The position numbers were made by a program, and so were the translations under genes. The notes below the pieces were generated by a model that saw only the letters and a list, made by a program, of their open reading frames with translations, was not told where the DNA came from and ran no database searches. Positions 32,577 through 42,313 of a stretch of 64,000 bases of DNA are shown piece by piece (within the stretch, counting starts at the first letter, position 1; every line of letters begins with the position of its first letter). The stretch is taken from the NCBI GenBank assembly GCA_947095585.1, contig OX352761.1:64556882-64620881 (forward strand). Reading direction: 5' to 3'. Source of the DNA: Nephrocerus scutellatus. Its lineage: Eukaryota; Arthropoda; Insecta; Diptera; Pipunculidae.

Positions 32577-33238
32577 CTGCCAAATATTTCGTCCATTTGG
32601 CACATAAAAGGAGCTACATAGGGGGGCTGACCCTGTCCGCTTCACGTTGTCACTCGCGGCTTTGTAGGCTCTTAGCAGCGTCTGAATTTTAACCTCCAGA
32701 TGCGCGATGGTTGTGCTGGAATCCTGTAATGTAATATTATTAAAGAATTTATGAATTTTACATTACAAAAAATATTTAAATCACGTACAGCAAACCCGGC
32801 CGAAATCATGTCTTCTATTACATGTTCATAAGCGTATCTCTTACGCCGGTGGTACACGAATTCTTCCTTCCGTGCGCTATAGAATTCGAGGAAGGCCTCA
32901 GTTTCTTTTTTGCTCCAATTTTTCTTGCAACTGTGATATAAATTTAGTTATTTTACTTTAAGCATTCGTAAACAAAATATTTACCTTTTTCCTTGGTCTT
33001 CCATTTCGTAGAACAGACTACCGTCAAAAGTCAAGAGAACAGAATAATTTCACAGTTACCAACGTCTAAAAATAAAAAAATTGCTTTCAGCGCCACCTGG
33101 CTATGAGATATCGTAATATTCCTAGCCAGTTGCTTTTGGCTGGGGATAAAATCAAGAGTTGTTGCCGGCCGGTTATTGTATTTGTTTTACGTGTGAAATT
33201 TGACTCGACTGGCTAGCTAGGTTTCAAAAAACACTCCT

Positions 33239-34066
33239 ATAATTATCCTTTTTTGCGCTTAAAAGCATTTAAAGTGACGTTCATCTAAAAACAGAAAAGA
33301 TTTAATAAATTAATAATATTTTCTACAATTAAAGTTTTATTTCTCACCTGACTGCTCCACAGTAACCGACATGTCTTGTTTACCAACAAACAACTACAGC
33401 TGTCAATAAAATATCTGCATATTTTTTCAGAGTAAAAATATCATATATGAAAATTATCGGAGCGTGAAAAAAAACGACTCAGAATAAAAAATTTTTCTCG
33501 GAGAATGAAAAAAAAAACTCAGATCTAAATTTTGACAGTTAATTTATTTCTCCGAATACTCCGACCGACCGACAAAAAAACACCCCCAAAACATTTTTTT
33601 ACAGTTAATTTGGTTTATATGTCCAATAAAAAACCGTAAAAGATTATTTGCTTGACGATAGGTGAAAGCGAAAGGCCTAGCGCTAGCATAAGCAATTAAG
33701 AATACTGTAGATTGAACGCGTCAGGCGTCACATCAACAACAACAATTGCATGTCGAATTCCTTCTTTGGAATTGTGAAAACCTGCTGTTTGGCTGGTTTT
33801 AGCTGGTTTTGACATTCGGATTCTGAACTCGCTCGGCAATAAAATGCAGATGTAGTACATAAATATTTTCTGAAACCTAAATTGAAATTATTAAAAATGT
33901 TTTACAATTAAGAATGAGATAAGTTTTCTGATTCCACCTTCCGATGTAATCGATGAGTTATGCACTATTTTTAGAATTGCAGAATTGTTTTATAAATATG
34001 GTATTTTTGCATAATCAATATAAATGACATTTAAGTTTGTGTTCAGACGATAGTGTTTTATATTTT
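33239..34066. other. Region upstream of the host exon
   Basis: AT-rich with no coding signal. At about 33560-33595, GACCGACCGACAAAAAAACA followed by CCCCC looks like the inverted end of another Harbinger-type element (GGGGGTG plus a T run), but no partner was found nearby. Because the next exon begins with a splice acceptor, the promoter and 5' untranslated exon of the host gene may lie here or further upstream; none was recognised. Confidence 0.35.
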
Positions 34067-34081
34067 AGATCAGTTTTAGAC

Positions 34082-34289
34082 ATGGACAGTGATAACGCAA
34101 AAACCTTTTGGAAAAATAGTGATCGCATCGTTCCTGGACGACCTAGCCCAAAGAGGCAATTAATTCTTGAAAACAATCCAGTTAAGCCTTTCGCAGGCAA
34201 GTCAGGGCTCTCAACATTTAAGGATTACCAATTGTCAGTCAAAGATGCTTGGGATATGGGTGATGATGAATTCTGTGTTATGTCTGCAG
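34082..34289 (+). CDS. TBC1D22-like Rab-GAP, N-terminal coding exon
   Basis: The frame from ATG 34082 reads MDSDNAKTFWKNSDR, then PGRPSPKRQ, and later DYQLSVKDAWDMGDDEF. TBC1D22A/B proteins and their fly homologue start with the same plan: a short acidic leader, F-W-K, a basic stretch, then DAWD-x-GDDE about 50-70 residues in. A splice acceptor (TATTTTAG, ending 34068) lies just upstream. A donor GCAG|GTACAG at 34289/34290, or GTAACA six bases on, ends the exon in the same phase. Without a splice the frame would stop at 34309. The catalytic TBC domain, which activates GTP hydrolysis by Rab proteins, is not in the window as far as I can see. Family assignment rests on this short N-terminus. 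Confidence 0.6.
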
Positions 34290-34924
34290 GTACAGGTAAC
34301 AGAAAATAATATGTTTTACTATTAGAACAATGCTTAGATAATAGTATGTTTTACTATTAGAACAATTAAGTTGAAAAATGCTTAGTCTTATGTTTCATCA
34401 TTTAATTGTATGAATTGGTTCTGGTTTGTAGGCTCATCAGCATACGTGTTTTTGTGTGTTGTCTTCAATGCGTCCACACATTCATACATACACCTTTAGC
34501 CTCAAAAATGTACCATATGGAGAACTGCATCGGATTCAAGTATGGTTAGTATGGAGGTCATTGTTCCGAAGAAACAAAATTTGGAACGTGACTTTGTAAT
34601 AGTTTCAGGGATAAGTCCCTGAAAGACTTGCGTCACGACAATAAGTTGGGCTATGCCCTTTATTAAAATTAAAAATTAAAAAAATTAAAATTCGAAGGAA
34701 TAAGAATTACAACATATCACAATCCTCACGTTTGTAGCCGGTTTCAATTTATTTTCTCAGAATTACCTCTGATTCATTGAAAAAGCAATGCGAAACTAAA
34801 ACGACGTGAGTCCAAATACATTTATCAATGAATCATGGTCAGGGAAAACTACAAAAAAACCTTGACCAAGAAAATATTACAAATTTTCTAAATAAAATAA
34901 ATAAGACAATCAGTTTTTTTTCTT
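34290..34924. repeat. Intronic repeats downstream of the host exon
   Basis: A short direct repeat ATGTTTTACTATTAGAACAA lies at 34311 and 34343. The segment 34511-34600 (ACCATATGGAGAACTGCAT and onward) recurs at 37370-37460. The segment 34725-34890 is an inverted copy of 62510-62690. No coding signal. Confidence 0.6.
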
Positions 34925-36850
34925 TTATAAAAAATTAATTATTAAAATCATCAAATGGCCTCTACTGTTCAAACCTAACATCTTAAGTGAAACTGATCTT
35001 GCAATAGTGGCACCATTAATTACTGGTGGAACGTAATGTTGAATTGCCTTTTGAGAAAAAAGACAAGCCTGGAATTTATTTGGGTTAAATTCAACCCTAT
35101 TGGATCTGCCCCAATCAAGAATGACTTGAATGTTCGACAGAATTGTCGAATTCATTAATTCACGCGAACCAATCAAGCGAGAATTGCATTCTTTTTGACT
35201 AACAAACTCCATGGAAGCCGATTACTTCGTATCATCAGCAAATGAGTGGATATCACAGGTTGTAGAAGACAACAGGTCATTGATATATATTAAGAATAGT
35301 GTAGGCGATAAGGATGACCTTTGAGGAACGCCAGCATTGATCCCATGCGAAGATGAGGAAAATCCATTCAATACAACTTTTAATTTGCGGTTCCATAAAT
35401 AATCCTCAATCCATGTAATGAGAGAGGTGTGTAAGTTGAGCGCACGAATCTTATTAATAAGACAAATATGCCATACTCTATCAAAAGCCTTAGAAATATC
35501 CAAGGACACAACGCTTGATTCGCCTATATTTTCAATGCTTCGCTCCCAACAATGAGTCATGCACGTCATTAGTTCACCTGAAGATCGATTTTTTTGAAAT
35601 CCATACTGTACATCGGATAAAAGAACATTCGAATCCAGATAGCTCATTAGTTTGAAATTTATAATAGAATCCATTACCTTTGATAAAACCGACAACAGAG
35701 CAATAGGGCGGTAGTTAGTAGGTGCAGATTTATCCCCTTTTTTCGGGACGGGTTGAATATTAGCTATTTTCCAAATTGACGGAAAATACCTTTCTTCATT
35801 GAGATATAAAACAATTTGCTGCGCGTTTTTGACAAAGTATGATGACATCTTTTCAATAATAATGGTGGAATACCGTCGGGTCCAGTTGCTTTATTTGGGT
35901 CAAGTTCTTTAAGAATTTTGGAAACAACCCGTCGACGGAAATATATTGTAGACAAACCTGAGCCTACATTCGAAAGAAATGGTGGACTTTGGTTAGATAA
36001 TGGAAGGGTTGACGCAGAAGCAAAATGCGAAGCTAAGAGATTGGCTTTCTGAATATCAGTTTTATAAAAAATACCATTATGGAATAAAGAAGGAATAGAA
36101 GAAGTCTTCTGTAAAGTTTCTTTTAACCATGGCTGTCAACGACCAAAAGCTTCTACCGTTTGAATCTGAATCTAAAATTTTCCGCATGCTATCTCGAATC
36201 TTTTGGTCATTTATTATTTTGGACCTGTTAATTATAGCGTTAACTCTGTTTCTGGCTATTCTAAACTTAACAAGGTTTTCTACGGATGGGCAATTAACAT
36301 AGTCCAAATAGGCTGTTTTTTACTCGTGACTGCTGACCTGCAGTTATCATTAAGCCACTTATTCTTACGAATTTTACTTTTCTTAAAGGAGGAAGGAATG
36401 AAATTTTTCATTCCTAGAAGAATGGTTGACGTGATCAGTTGAGATGCTTCATCAGCATTATTGTTGGAAAAGCAGGTTGACCAATCAAATGAGCTATAAA
36501 ATTTATTCAGGAGCTCCCAGTTAGCATTTTTAAAGTGCCAGAGTAACCTTTTTCGAGTAGGCTCTACAAGGGCTGGAGTTATTGAAAATTTGGCTAATAC
36601 CAGAGCGTGGTCGGAAAGACCTAATGGAGCTGATTAATCAATTGAATATTTATCTGGCATAGAAGTTAGAAATAAATCTAATAGGTGAGGTGATTGACCA
36701 GTTGCATCGGGATATCTAGTTGGCTTATCGACGAGTTGGGTTAGAAGATTGATATCTAAAAATAGTTCAGCGGATTCACCTGATCGATCTCTACCATTCG
36801 AATATGTCAACCAAGAATCATTATGGCGCTTGTTTGCGGAGAGCAACTCG
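34925..36850 (-). pseudogene. CR1/L2-like LINE (family C-related), ORF2 remnant
   Basis: Minus strand. The endonuclease end has SPHLLDLFLTSMPDKYSID (36634-36846), then a linker (36077-36307) and RT blocks LDPNKATGPDGIPPLLLK (35764-35955), IANIQPVPKKGDKSAPTNYR, VVSLDISKAFDRVWH, NAGVPQRSSLSPTLFLIYIN and the catalytic SFADDTK (35222-35848). A distal RT piece with VILDWGRSNRVEFNPNK follows (34925-35212). Several frameshifts and stops. The 3' end is missing. Related to but distinct from LINE C. Confidence 0.8.
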
Positions 36851-37336
36851 CTGGTCCAAATCGTCGTTGGACTTTCCCTCTAAGCTCTATTACGCTATTT
36901 TTTGCACGACCAAAACATTTTCTCTGCTACTACTGTGGGAATGTGTGTTTGCTGTGCTGCAGTAAATAAAGTATTTTCTATGTTAACACGCTAGAGTGGA
37001 TATTGCCTACTTTCGGAGGTAGGTTATAGCGTAGGAAACAGTCACTTTCGTCTATGGTCGTGTGAAAAAATTGTTTTAAACGACCTTTATGTGATGGTGC
37101 TGAGTCCGGTTGGAATATCCAGCGGTTGTTACCGAATTTTTTTTATGCCCAAGCAACGCATCTTTTAATACCTTTTCCCGGTACACTTCTTGATTCACCT
37201 TGACGCACTGATAAATATAAAGACTATCGGAGAACGACCATTTGCAGTTACAGATGCCCAAACCATCACAGAAACCGGCGCTTGTTTGCGAAGAGCAACT
37301 CGCTAGTCCAAATTGTCGTTGGAATTTCCCGCTAAC
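36832..37336 (-). pseudogene. Tc1/mariner-like transposase fragment, copy 1
   Basis: It aligns with 37512-37933, sharing TGGATATTGCCTACTTTCGG, CCGGTTGGAATNNCCAGCGG-like and CTTGATTCACCTTGACGCAC blocks. On the minus strand it encodes the mariner-type distal core (VKVNQEVYREKVLKDALLGH, 37076-37261). At its right end the host-like boundary GTTTGCGNAGAGCAA occurs again. It is deleted for the catalytic N-terminal half. Confidence 0.6.
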
Positions 37337-37369
37337 TAGGGTACGTTAAACATCGATAGTATCGATATG

Positions 37370-37470
37370 TACCATATGGAGAACTGCATTGGATTCAAGT
37401 ATGGTTAGTATGGAGGTCATTATTCTGAAGAAACAAAATTTGGAACGTGACTTTGTAATAGTATATTACA
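37370..37470. repeat. Copy of the 34.51-kb repeat
   Basis: About 95 bp (ACCATATGGAGAACTGCAT and onward to AACGTGACTTTGTAATAGT) nearly identical to 34511-34605, here lying between the two mariner fragments. It is in the same orientation as the first copy. Likely part of a non-autonomous transposon. Confidence 0.65.
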
Positions 37471-37511
37471 TAACGAGCTAAGAAAGTGGACGATAAGCAC
37501 TTTTCAGCGAG

Positions 37512-38045
37512 TAATGTACGCTGTTTTTTACACGACCATAACATTTTCTCTGCTAATACTGTGGGAATGTGTGTTTGCTGAGACTGCAGTAAATAACAAC
37601 AGTATTTTCTATGTTAACTCGCTAGAGTGGATATTGCCTACTTTCGGGGAGAGGTTATAGCGTAGGAAACAATCACTTTCGTCTATGGTCGTGTGAAAAA
37701 ATTGTGTCAAACGACCTTTATGTGATGGTTCTGAGTCCGGTTGGAATGCCCAGCGGTTGTGTACCTTTTCCTGGTACACTTCTTGATTCACCTTGACGCA
37801 CTGATAAATATAACGACTAGCGTAGAACAACCATTTGCAGTTACAGATGCCCAAACCATCACAGAAGTCGGCGCTTTTTGCGAAGAGCAATTCGGTGGTC
37901 CAAATTGTCGTTGGACTTTCCCTCTAAGCTCTAACCACACACGATCATTTTGTTTGTTTACGTTCTGTTGAACTGTAAAAAAATTTTCATCAGAAAACAC
38001 CATGTGGACGAGATCGTTACGTTCGTGCAGCATGCATTGCCTTCG
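37512..38045 (-). pseudogene. Tc1/mariner-like transposase fragment, copy 2
   Basis: The minus-strand frame 37788-38033 reads VFSDENFFTVQQNVNKQNDR, with the DE of the DDE/D triad, then APTSVMVWASVTANG, a hallmark of Tc1/mariner catalytic cores. It continues in another frame with VNQEVYQEKV (37609-37890). The N-terminal DNA-binding half is absent and frameshifts are present. Non-functional. Confidence 0.7.
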
Positions 38046-38186
38046 CTAAGATACTCGACGCTATCATCCGCGCCAAAGGTGGCTAAAGAAAGCTGTAACG
38101 CGTTTTTAAAAAAAATTGATAAGTTTTTAACATTCTCTAAGAAAAATTAGTAAAAATATTCTTAAATGACAAAATTACAGCCCTTT

Positions 38187-38500
38187 GATTATATAACGGC
38201 CAAGCCTAAACCACTAGACGTATCGAAGCCATACTTACGTCGTAATTCCGTTTGGTGCTCCGATAAGTTGTATGTTTTTTTGGAGCTGGAATCGACATGT
38301 CATACGGCATAAAATACGTGTTCACACCTAAACCACTGGATGTATCAAAGCCATACCTATACCATATGTTCGCTTGGTACTTCGATAAGTTTATTTTTTC
38401 TTGACTCGGTAGGTGGCGTTGGAGTGAAGATATTGTGGCAAAAACAGCAAAAAAATAAACAAACCTAAACTGTCGAAACATCGTGCAGCATGCAATAAAC
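38187..38500 (-). repeat. Short dispersed repeat, two direct copies
   Basis: CCTAAACCACTNGANGTATC-like segments lead to GAAGCCATAC at 38205 and 38328. The second is followed by CGATAAGTTTATTTTTTCTT and GACTCGGTAGGTGGCG. Inverted relatives lie at about 61915-62075 and 62690-62820. No coding capacity. Likely a small non-autonomous transposon family. Confidence 0.55.
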
Positions 38501-38559
38501 AGAGCGATGTGTCAGTCTACTTCGATAGTGAACGCGATTAAGAACGAACGTAATAATTT

Positions 38560-39740
38560 AATTCAAATTCAATTCATTCTTTATTTATAAATATCAAAAA
38601 ATGTTACAATAGTTATACCGCTCAATTTACAGAGATTTGATAAATTATATTTTGTGAAAATACTTATAATATAACATTTATTGTCTTAAATGGAAAGCTA
38701 TAAATAAAACATACATTTCCATGGATGGTAATGACTAGACAAAAAAAACTAACAAGTAAATACGTTTTTGTAATAATAAGTTTATAAAAAAACATTACAA
38801 TTTCAACAAGTTAGCATTAAAGAACAAGACTATTTATAAGTTGGTTCTCTGACATTTGGCAGCTCGTTAAAAATGAATGCTTTATTGTCGTCATCTTTTG
38901 AGATATGTATTAAATTCCACACACGCTAAAGGGGTTATAATGCTTAGAACAGCGTGGTCGTTAGGAAATTAGGGAGAGGAAAAGATGAGATGTCTATGCA
39001 CGCGTGTCTTAAACGACTGCAGATCATACAAAAGCGGAAACACAGAATCAGGCAATCCATTCCACATAACTATCGTGCGGCTAAAGAAGGATCTCTGAAT
39101 TGGTTAGTATGTTTGAAAATAGGCTTAATGGAGGACCCGTGAGCTCGAGTTGAGGCACGGGTATTACGGATGGGTTGGAGAATGGGCGGGATGCATTTGT
39201 AATTTTTTCTTATGTGTCATAGCACAATTACCCCAAACAGCGGCGCCATATAGATAGGTGAATTGCTTGGAAAATGGTCTTACAGATTTTTATTTTATTT
39301 TCTGTGCTTAACATTGACTTTCGATTTATTAAGGCGTAGAGCATTTTGATCGCCAGATTTGATTTTTTAATGGTTTTCGAAATGTATTTTTCGTGTTTTT
39401 TATCAAGATAAATACCTAGGTATTTTGCTAATCCACTTCCTCACCAGCAGCGGACTCATTGGTAGGTAGAAAACAGGGTTTTCTTCTTCTTGTATTCACC
39501 TTTTTCTTCGAACGATTAAAGTACTCCAAAAGCATTTTGAAGTTTGGCTTAATAGTGAAACCAAGCTCGTGAGACGTGTAAACTCCCGTATCGCCAGCGT
39601 AAATGGCGTATTCACAGTTCGGCAAAACTGGTATATCTGACTTGTATACATTGTATAAAAGAGTTCCCAGTACAGATCCTTGAGGGACTCCCGCGGGTAT
39701 ATATTTCTCGGTAGAAAATTTGTTTTTGATGTACACTATA
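38560..39740 (-). pseudogene. Jockey-clade LINE (family D), 3' end, copy D1
   Basis: Minus strand. The RT frame 39428-39736 shows YIPAGVPQGSVLGTLLYNVY and the catalytic box as YAGDTGVYTS (second catalytic Asp replaced by Gly, normally YADDT). Downstream, in broken frames, are YLDKKHEKYISKTIKKSNLA and LYALINRKSMLSTENKIKI, typical of the Jockey RT thumb. A short GAATT-type A/T-rich tail at 38550-38600 marks the 3' end. 5'-truncated, as most LINE copies are. Confidence 0.75.
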
Positions 39741-40111
39741 AAGTTGCCTTATTTTTTTTGTTAAACAACTTTGCTTTGTTTTCCCAGATTCGATATCTGA
39801 CTCGACGCCGAAACTCTTCTAGGGCGTCAGAATACCGAATTGGTTTGAAGACTTTAGAAAAAAAAACGCAATGTTTTTAGTTCAAGGTTAGACGTGAAAG
39901 TGATTTTATTCAGTAAATTTTCTTGTCTGCTACTCTGACTCTGGAATGCCTACTCATCAATGTTCCTATTTTCCGTAATATCGCTTTATCAGCATAATGT
40001 ATGTATGTACGTATGTACATTGCGTTGTAGGATTCTTGAATAACAAATTTTTGAGTTGGATAAATTTAGTTGTTATTAACTCATTACATTATTTTCATTA
40101 GAAGTAACAAT
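39741..40111. other. Spacer with a short shared motif
   Basis: CTATAAAGTTGCCTTATTTT and the following AACAACTTTGCTTTGTTTTC (from about 39737) recur at about 54226-54270. A TGTATGTACGTATGTACAT simple-repeat stretch lies near 40000. Otherwise no features seen. Confidence 0.4.
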
Positions 40112-40356
40112 CTTTATTTTGTACTAATAAATGGTTTTGCTTAGTATTAATAATATATCTTAATTACTAGGGTATTTTTAAAGTAATTTGATTTTTATTT
40201 TGTATTAATAAATGGTTTTGCTTAGTATTAATAATATATCTTAATTACTAGGGTATTTTAAAAGTAATTTGATTTTTATTTTGTATTAATAAATGGTTTT
40301 GCTTAGTATTAATAATATTTCTTAATTACTGGGGTATTTTTAAAGTAATTTCATTT
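40112..40356. repeat. Three 81-bp tandem repeats
   Basis: Units with AATAAATGGTTTTGCTTAGT and TCTTAATTACTAGGGTATTT are spaced exactly 81 bp (ATGG at 40131, 40212 and 40293). The downstream tail (TGATCATAGTACTTATTCCT, 40372 onward) recurs at 52624. Because both occurrences touch LINE B ends, the repeat may be part of LINE B or a common insertion target. Confidence 0.8.
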
Positions 40357-40459
40357 TTATTATTCTTGTATTTGATCATAGTACTTATTCCTAAAGTTGT
40401 CTATTCTATTGATTATATTAATTCCTAATGCTTCCTTATGTTTATAGTCATCATAATAT

Positions 40460-41848
40460 TTGGCTCTACAACCGGTGTTCGGCCCTGGCCTCCCGCACCG
40501 CTCCCGATTTCGAGCCGATGTCTCCAATTTGGAATCCCTAAACTCTGAGCGTCCTGGTCTACACCATCCTTTCAGCGTAGGCTTGGCCGGCCTCGCTGTC
40601 GTGTTCCATAAATCCTACCGCAAAGGACTTTCTGAGCAGGATGATCTTCGCTCATGCGAGCTAGGTGTCCTGCCCACCGCAGCCTACCGAGCCTAATTTT
40701 CTTCACGATGTCGACATCGCGGTAATGGTCGTAGACATCATCATTATAAAGTCTCCGGAATCGTCCTTCCTCACATACGGGGCCAAAAATTCTCCGTAAG
40801 ACTTTTCTCTCGAACGCGGCTAAGAGGTCAGAATGCTTGCTCAGATCCAAGTCTCGGATCCATATGTAAGTACTGGTATGACCATTGTCTTATATACCAG
40901 CAGCTTGGATGTTATGGTTAAATACCTGGATTTGAAGAGTCTTGGCAGACTATAGTTGGCTTTGTTGGCTTTAAGCAACTACAGTTGACCCGAGATAGTT
41001 AAAGGATTTCACTACTTCAAATTCGCGATCCACTATTGGAATTGAGGGACCAATGTTGGATCTTCTACTCGCATACGTGGCCACCATGTACTTTGTTTTG
41101 CAATCATTTATGTGCAGCCCCAGATTTCGTGCCGCTTGCTCGATCTGGATGAAAGGTTCCTGTACAGCTCTTCGGTTTCTACCAACGATGTCAATATCGT
41201 CTGCATAAGCCAGTATCTGAATGAACTTATAGAGGATTGTTCCTCTCACCGTTACGTCAGGGTCTCGGATTACTTTCTTCAACGCCAGGTTGAAGAGGAC
41301 GCAGGCCAGTCCATCCGTTGTCGGATGTTGAATGGGCTTGATAGTGATCCGGATATTTTTACTTGGCTTATAACGTTGATCATGGTCAACTTACAAAGTC
41401 GTGTCAACTTGTTTGGGATGCCGAATTCTCTCATGGCTTTATAAAGTTCTACTCTGGCTATGCTATCATAGACGGCTTTGAAGTCTATAAAAAGATGGTG
41501 TAGTGAGTTTTGAAACTCTTAGACATTTTTCCATCACCTGCCTAAGTGTACATCTGATCAGTTGTTGATTTGCCTCGGATGAAGCCACAATGGTATGGAC
41601 CTATGATCCCTTTAGCGTATGGGGCTATCCTGTCTTGAAGGATAGAGGAGAAAAGCTTATACGCGGTACACAACAACGTTATAGCACGATAATTGCTGCA
41701 TGTTGTGATATCTCCTTGCTTATGTATGGAGGGGCACAGGATTCCTCTTCGCCTGTCTTCTGGCATCGCTTCTTCCTCCCATACTTGCACTATTAGTTCG
41801 TGAATTGTTTGGTGTATTGCGTGGTCTCCTGTTTTAATTAGCTCCTGA
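40460..41848 (-). pseudogene. RTE-like LINE (family B), copy B1
   Basis: Minus strand. From the right: RRGILCPSIHKQGDITTCSN with YRAITLLCTAYKLFSSIL (41542-41790), a broken central part, then ILAYADDIDIVGRNRRAVQE (catalytic YADD) and FNYLGSTVVA (40971-41282). The distal tail is LLAAFERKVLRRIFGPVCEE with LGRLRWAGHLARMSEDHP (40572-40850). Frameshifts abound. Lies head-to-head with the plus-strand copy B2. Confidence 0.8.
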
Positions 41849-42313
41849 ATGCCTGTGGATCATAGTGAGGTGGGAGGACAGATCTTGGCAGAGCATTCTA
41901 CAGACGTGTTAACGGCTGAAGAACGTATCCCTAAACTTAACTGTACGTCTGAAGATGGGCGTGAGGGTAAACTGATGAGCATTTAGAGCGCCACGAGTAT
42001 TGCGGTTGAATTCAAGGAGAGGTGGCATGCAGCTGGCTATTTCTCTTGAGCACCGCTGATAGAAGAAGCGATGAAACAGTGTCACTATATTCGCTATATT
42101 TGTGTCACCGATAAGTTTTATCGCGCGGGTTTGAATTCTATCTAGCTGATGCAAAGTAGGTTAAGGCGCACCAGACCAGATATGACAATTGAACTCAAGT
42201 TTAGGGCGAACAAAAGCCTTGTATATAGTAGCCAGATCAGAGCGAGTGAAATATTTCTTGCACCGGGCTAGAAAACCTAAACATTTCGCAGCATTTTTGG
42301 CCACGGTAAATAT
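41849..42313 (-). pseudogene. LINE fragment (family F), RT 3' end
   Basis: Minus-strand frames 42161-42397 and 41909-42154 read in succession AAKCLGFLARCKKYFTRSDL, YKAFVRPKLEFNCHIWSGAP, LDRIQTRAIKLIGDTN and RRTVKFRDTFFSR. This is the conserved C-terminal RT region of several arthropod LINE clades (R1/Jockey/CR1-like). The clade is not resolved. It separates the inverted LINE B copies. Confidence 0.65.

Larger units (their letters stand above)
26160..33004 (-). pseudogene. Harbinger 2 Myb/SANT-like gene, split by BEL
   Basis: Exon 1 is 33004-32985 (ATGGAAGACCAAGG), with an intron to 32931 (54 nt, GTAAAT to CACAG). Exon 2 is 32930-32789 (NWSKKETEAFLEFYSARKEE, the trihelix first helix, Trp conserved). 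The intron at 32788-32724 is 65 nt, GTACGT to TTACAG. Exon 3 starts at 32723 (HLEVKIQTLLRAYKAASDN). The BEL element then interrupts at 32577/26222, and the frame resumes DEIFGSKPIIANHNT on the other side to a GTAAGT donor at 26159. A one-base shift just before DEIFG indicates decay. Such proteins bind the transposon ends and carry the transposase to the nucleus. Confidence 0.7.
24373..33238. mobile_element. PIF/Harbinger transposon 2, two genes, with nested insertions
   Basis: The left end GGGGTG plus a T run and AAAGCTAGCTAGACAGTC (from 24374) matches the inverted right end, GACTGGCTAGCTAGGTTTC leading to AACACTCCT (to 33238). A 3-bp ATA flanks both ends (24370-24372 and 33239-33241). Inside are a plus-strand spliced transposase gene and a convergent minus-strand spliced Myb/SANT-like gene. 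This is the standard two-gene PIF/Harbinger plan. It is split by satellite element copy 2 and by the BEL/Pao element. Without these the element would be about 2.1 kb, so the transposase middle has also suffered deletions. Confidence 0.8.

Noticed and set aside
33560..33595. Another Harbinger end (GGGGGTG plus a T run, inverted)
   Set aside because: No partner terminal repeat or transposase was found adjacent, so it is mentioned only in the spacer note.
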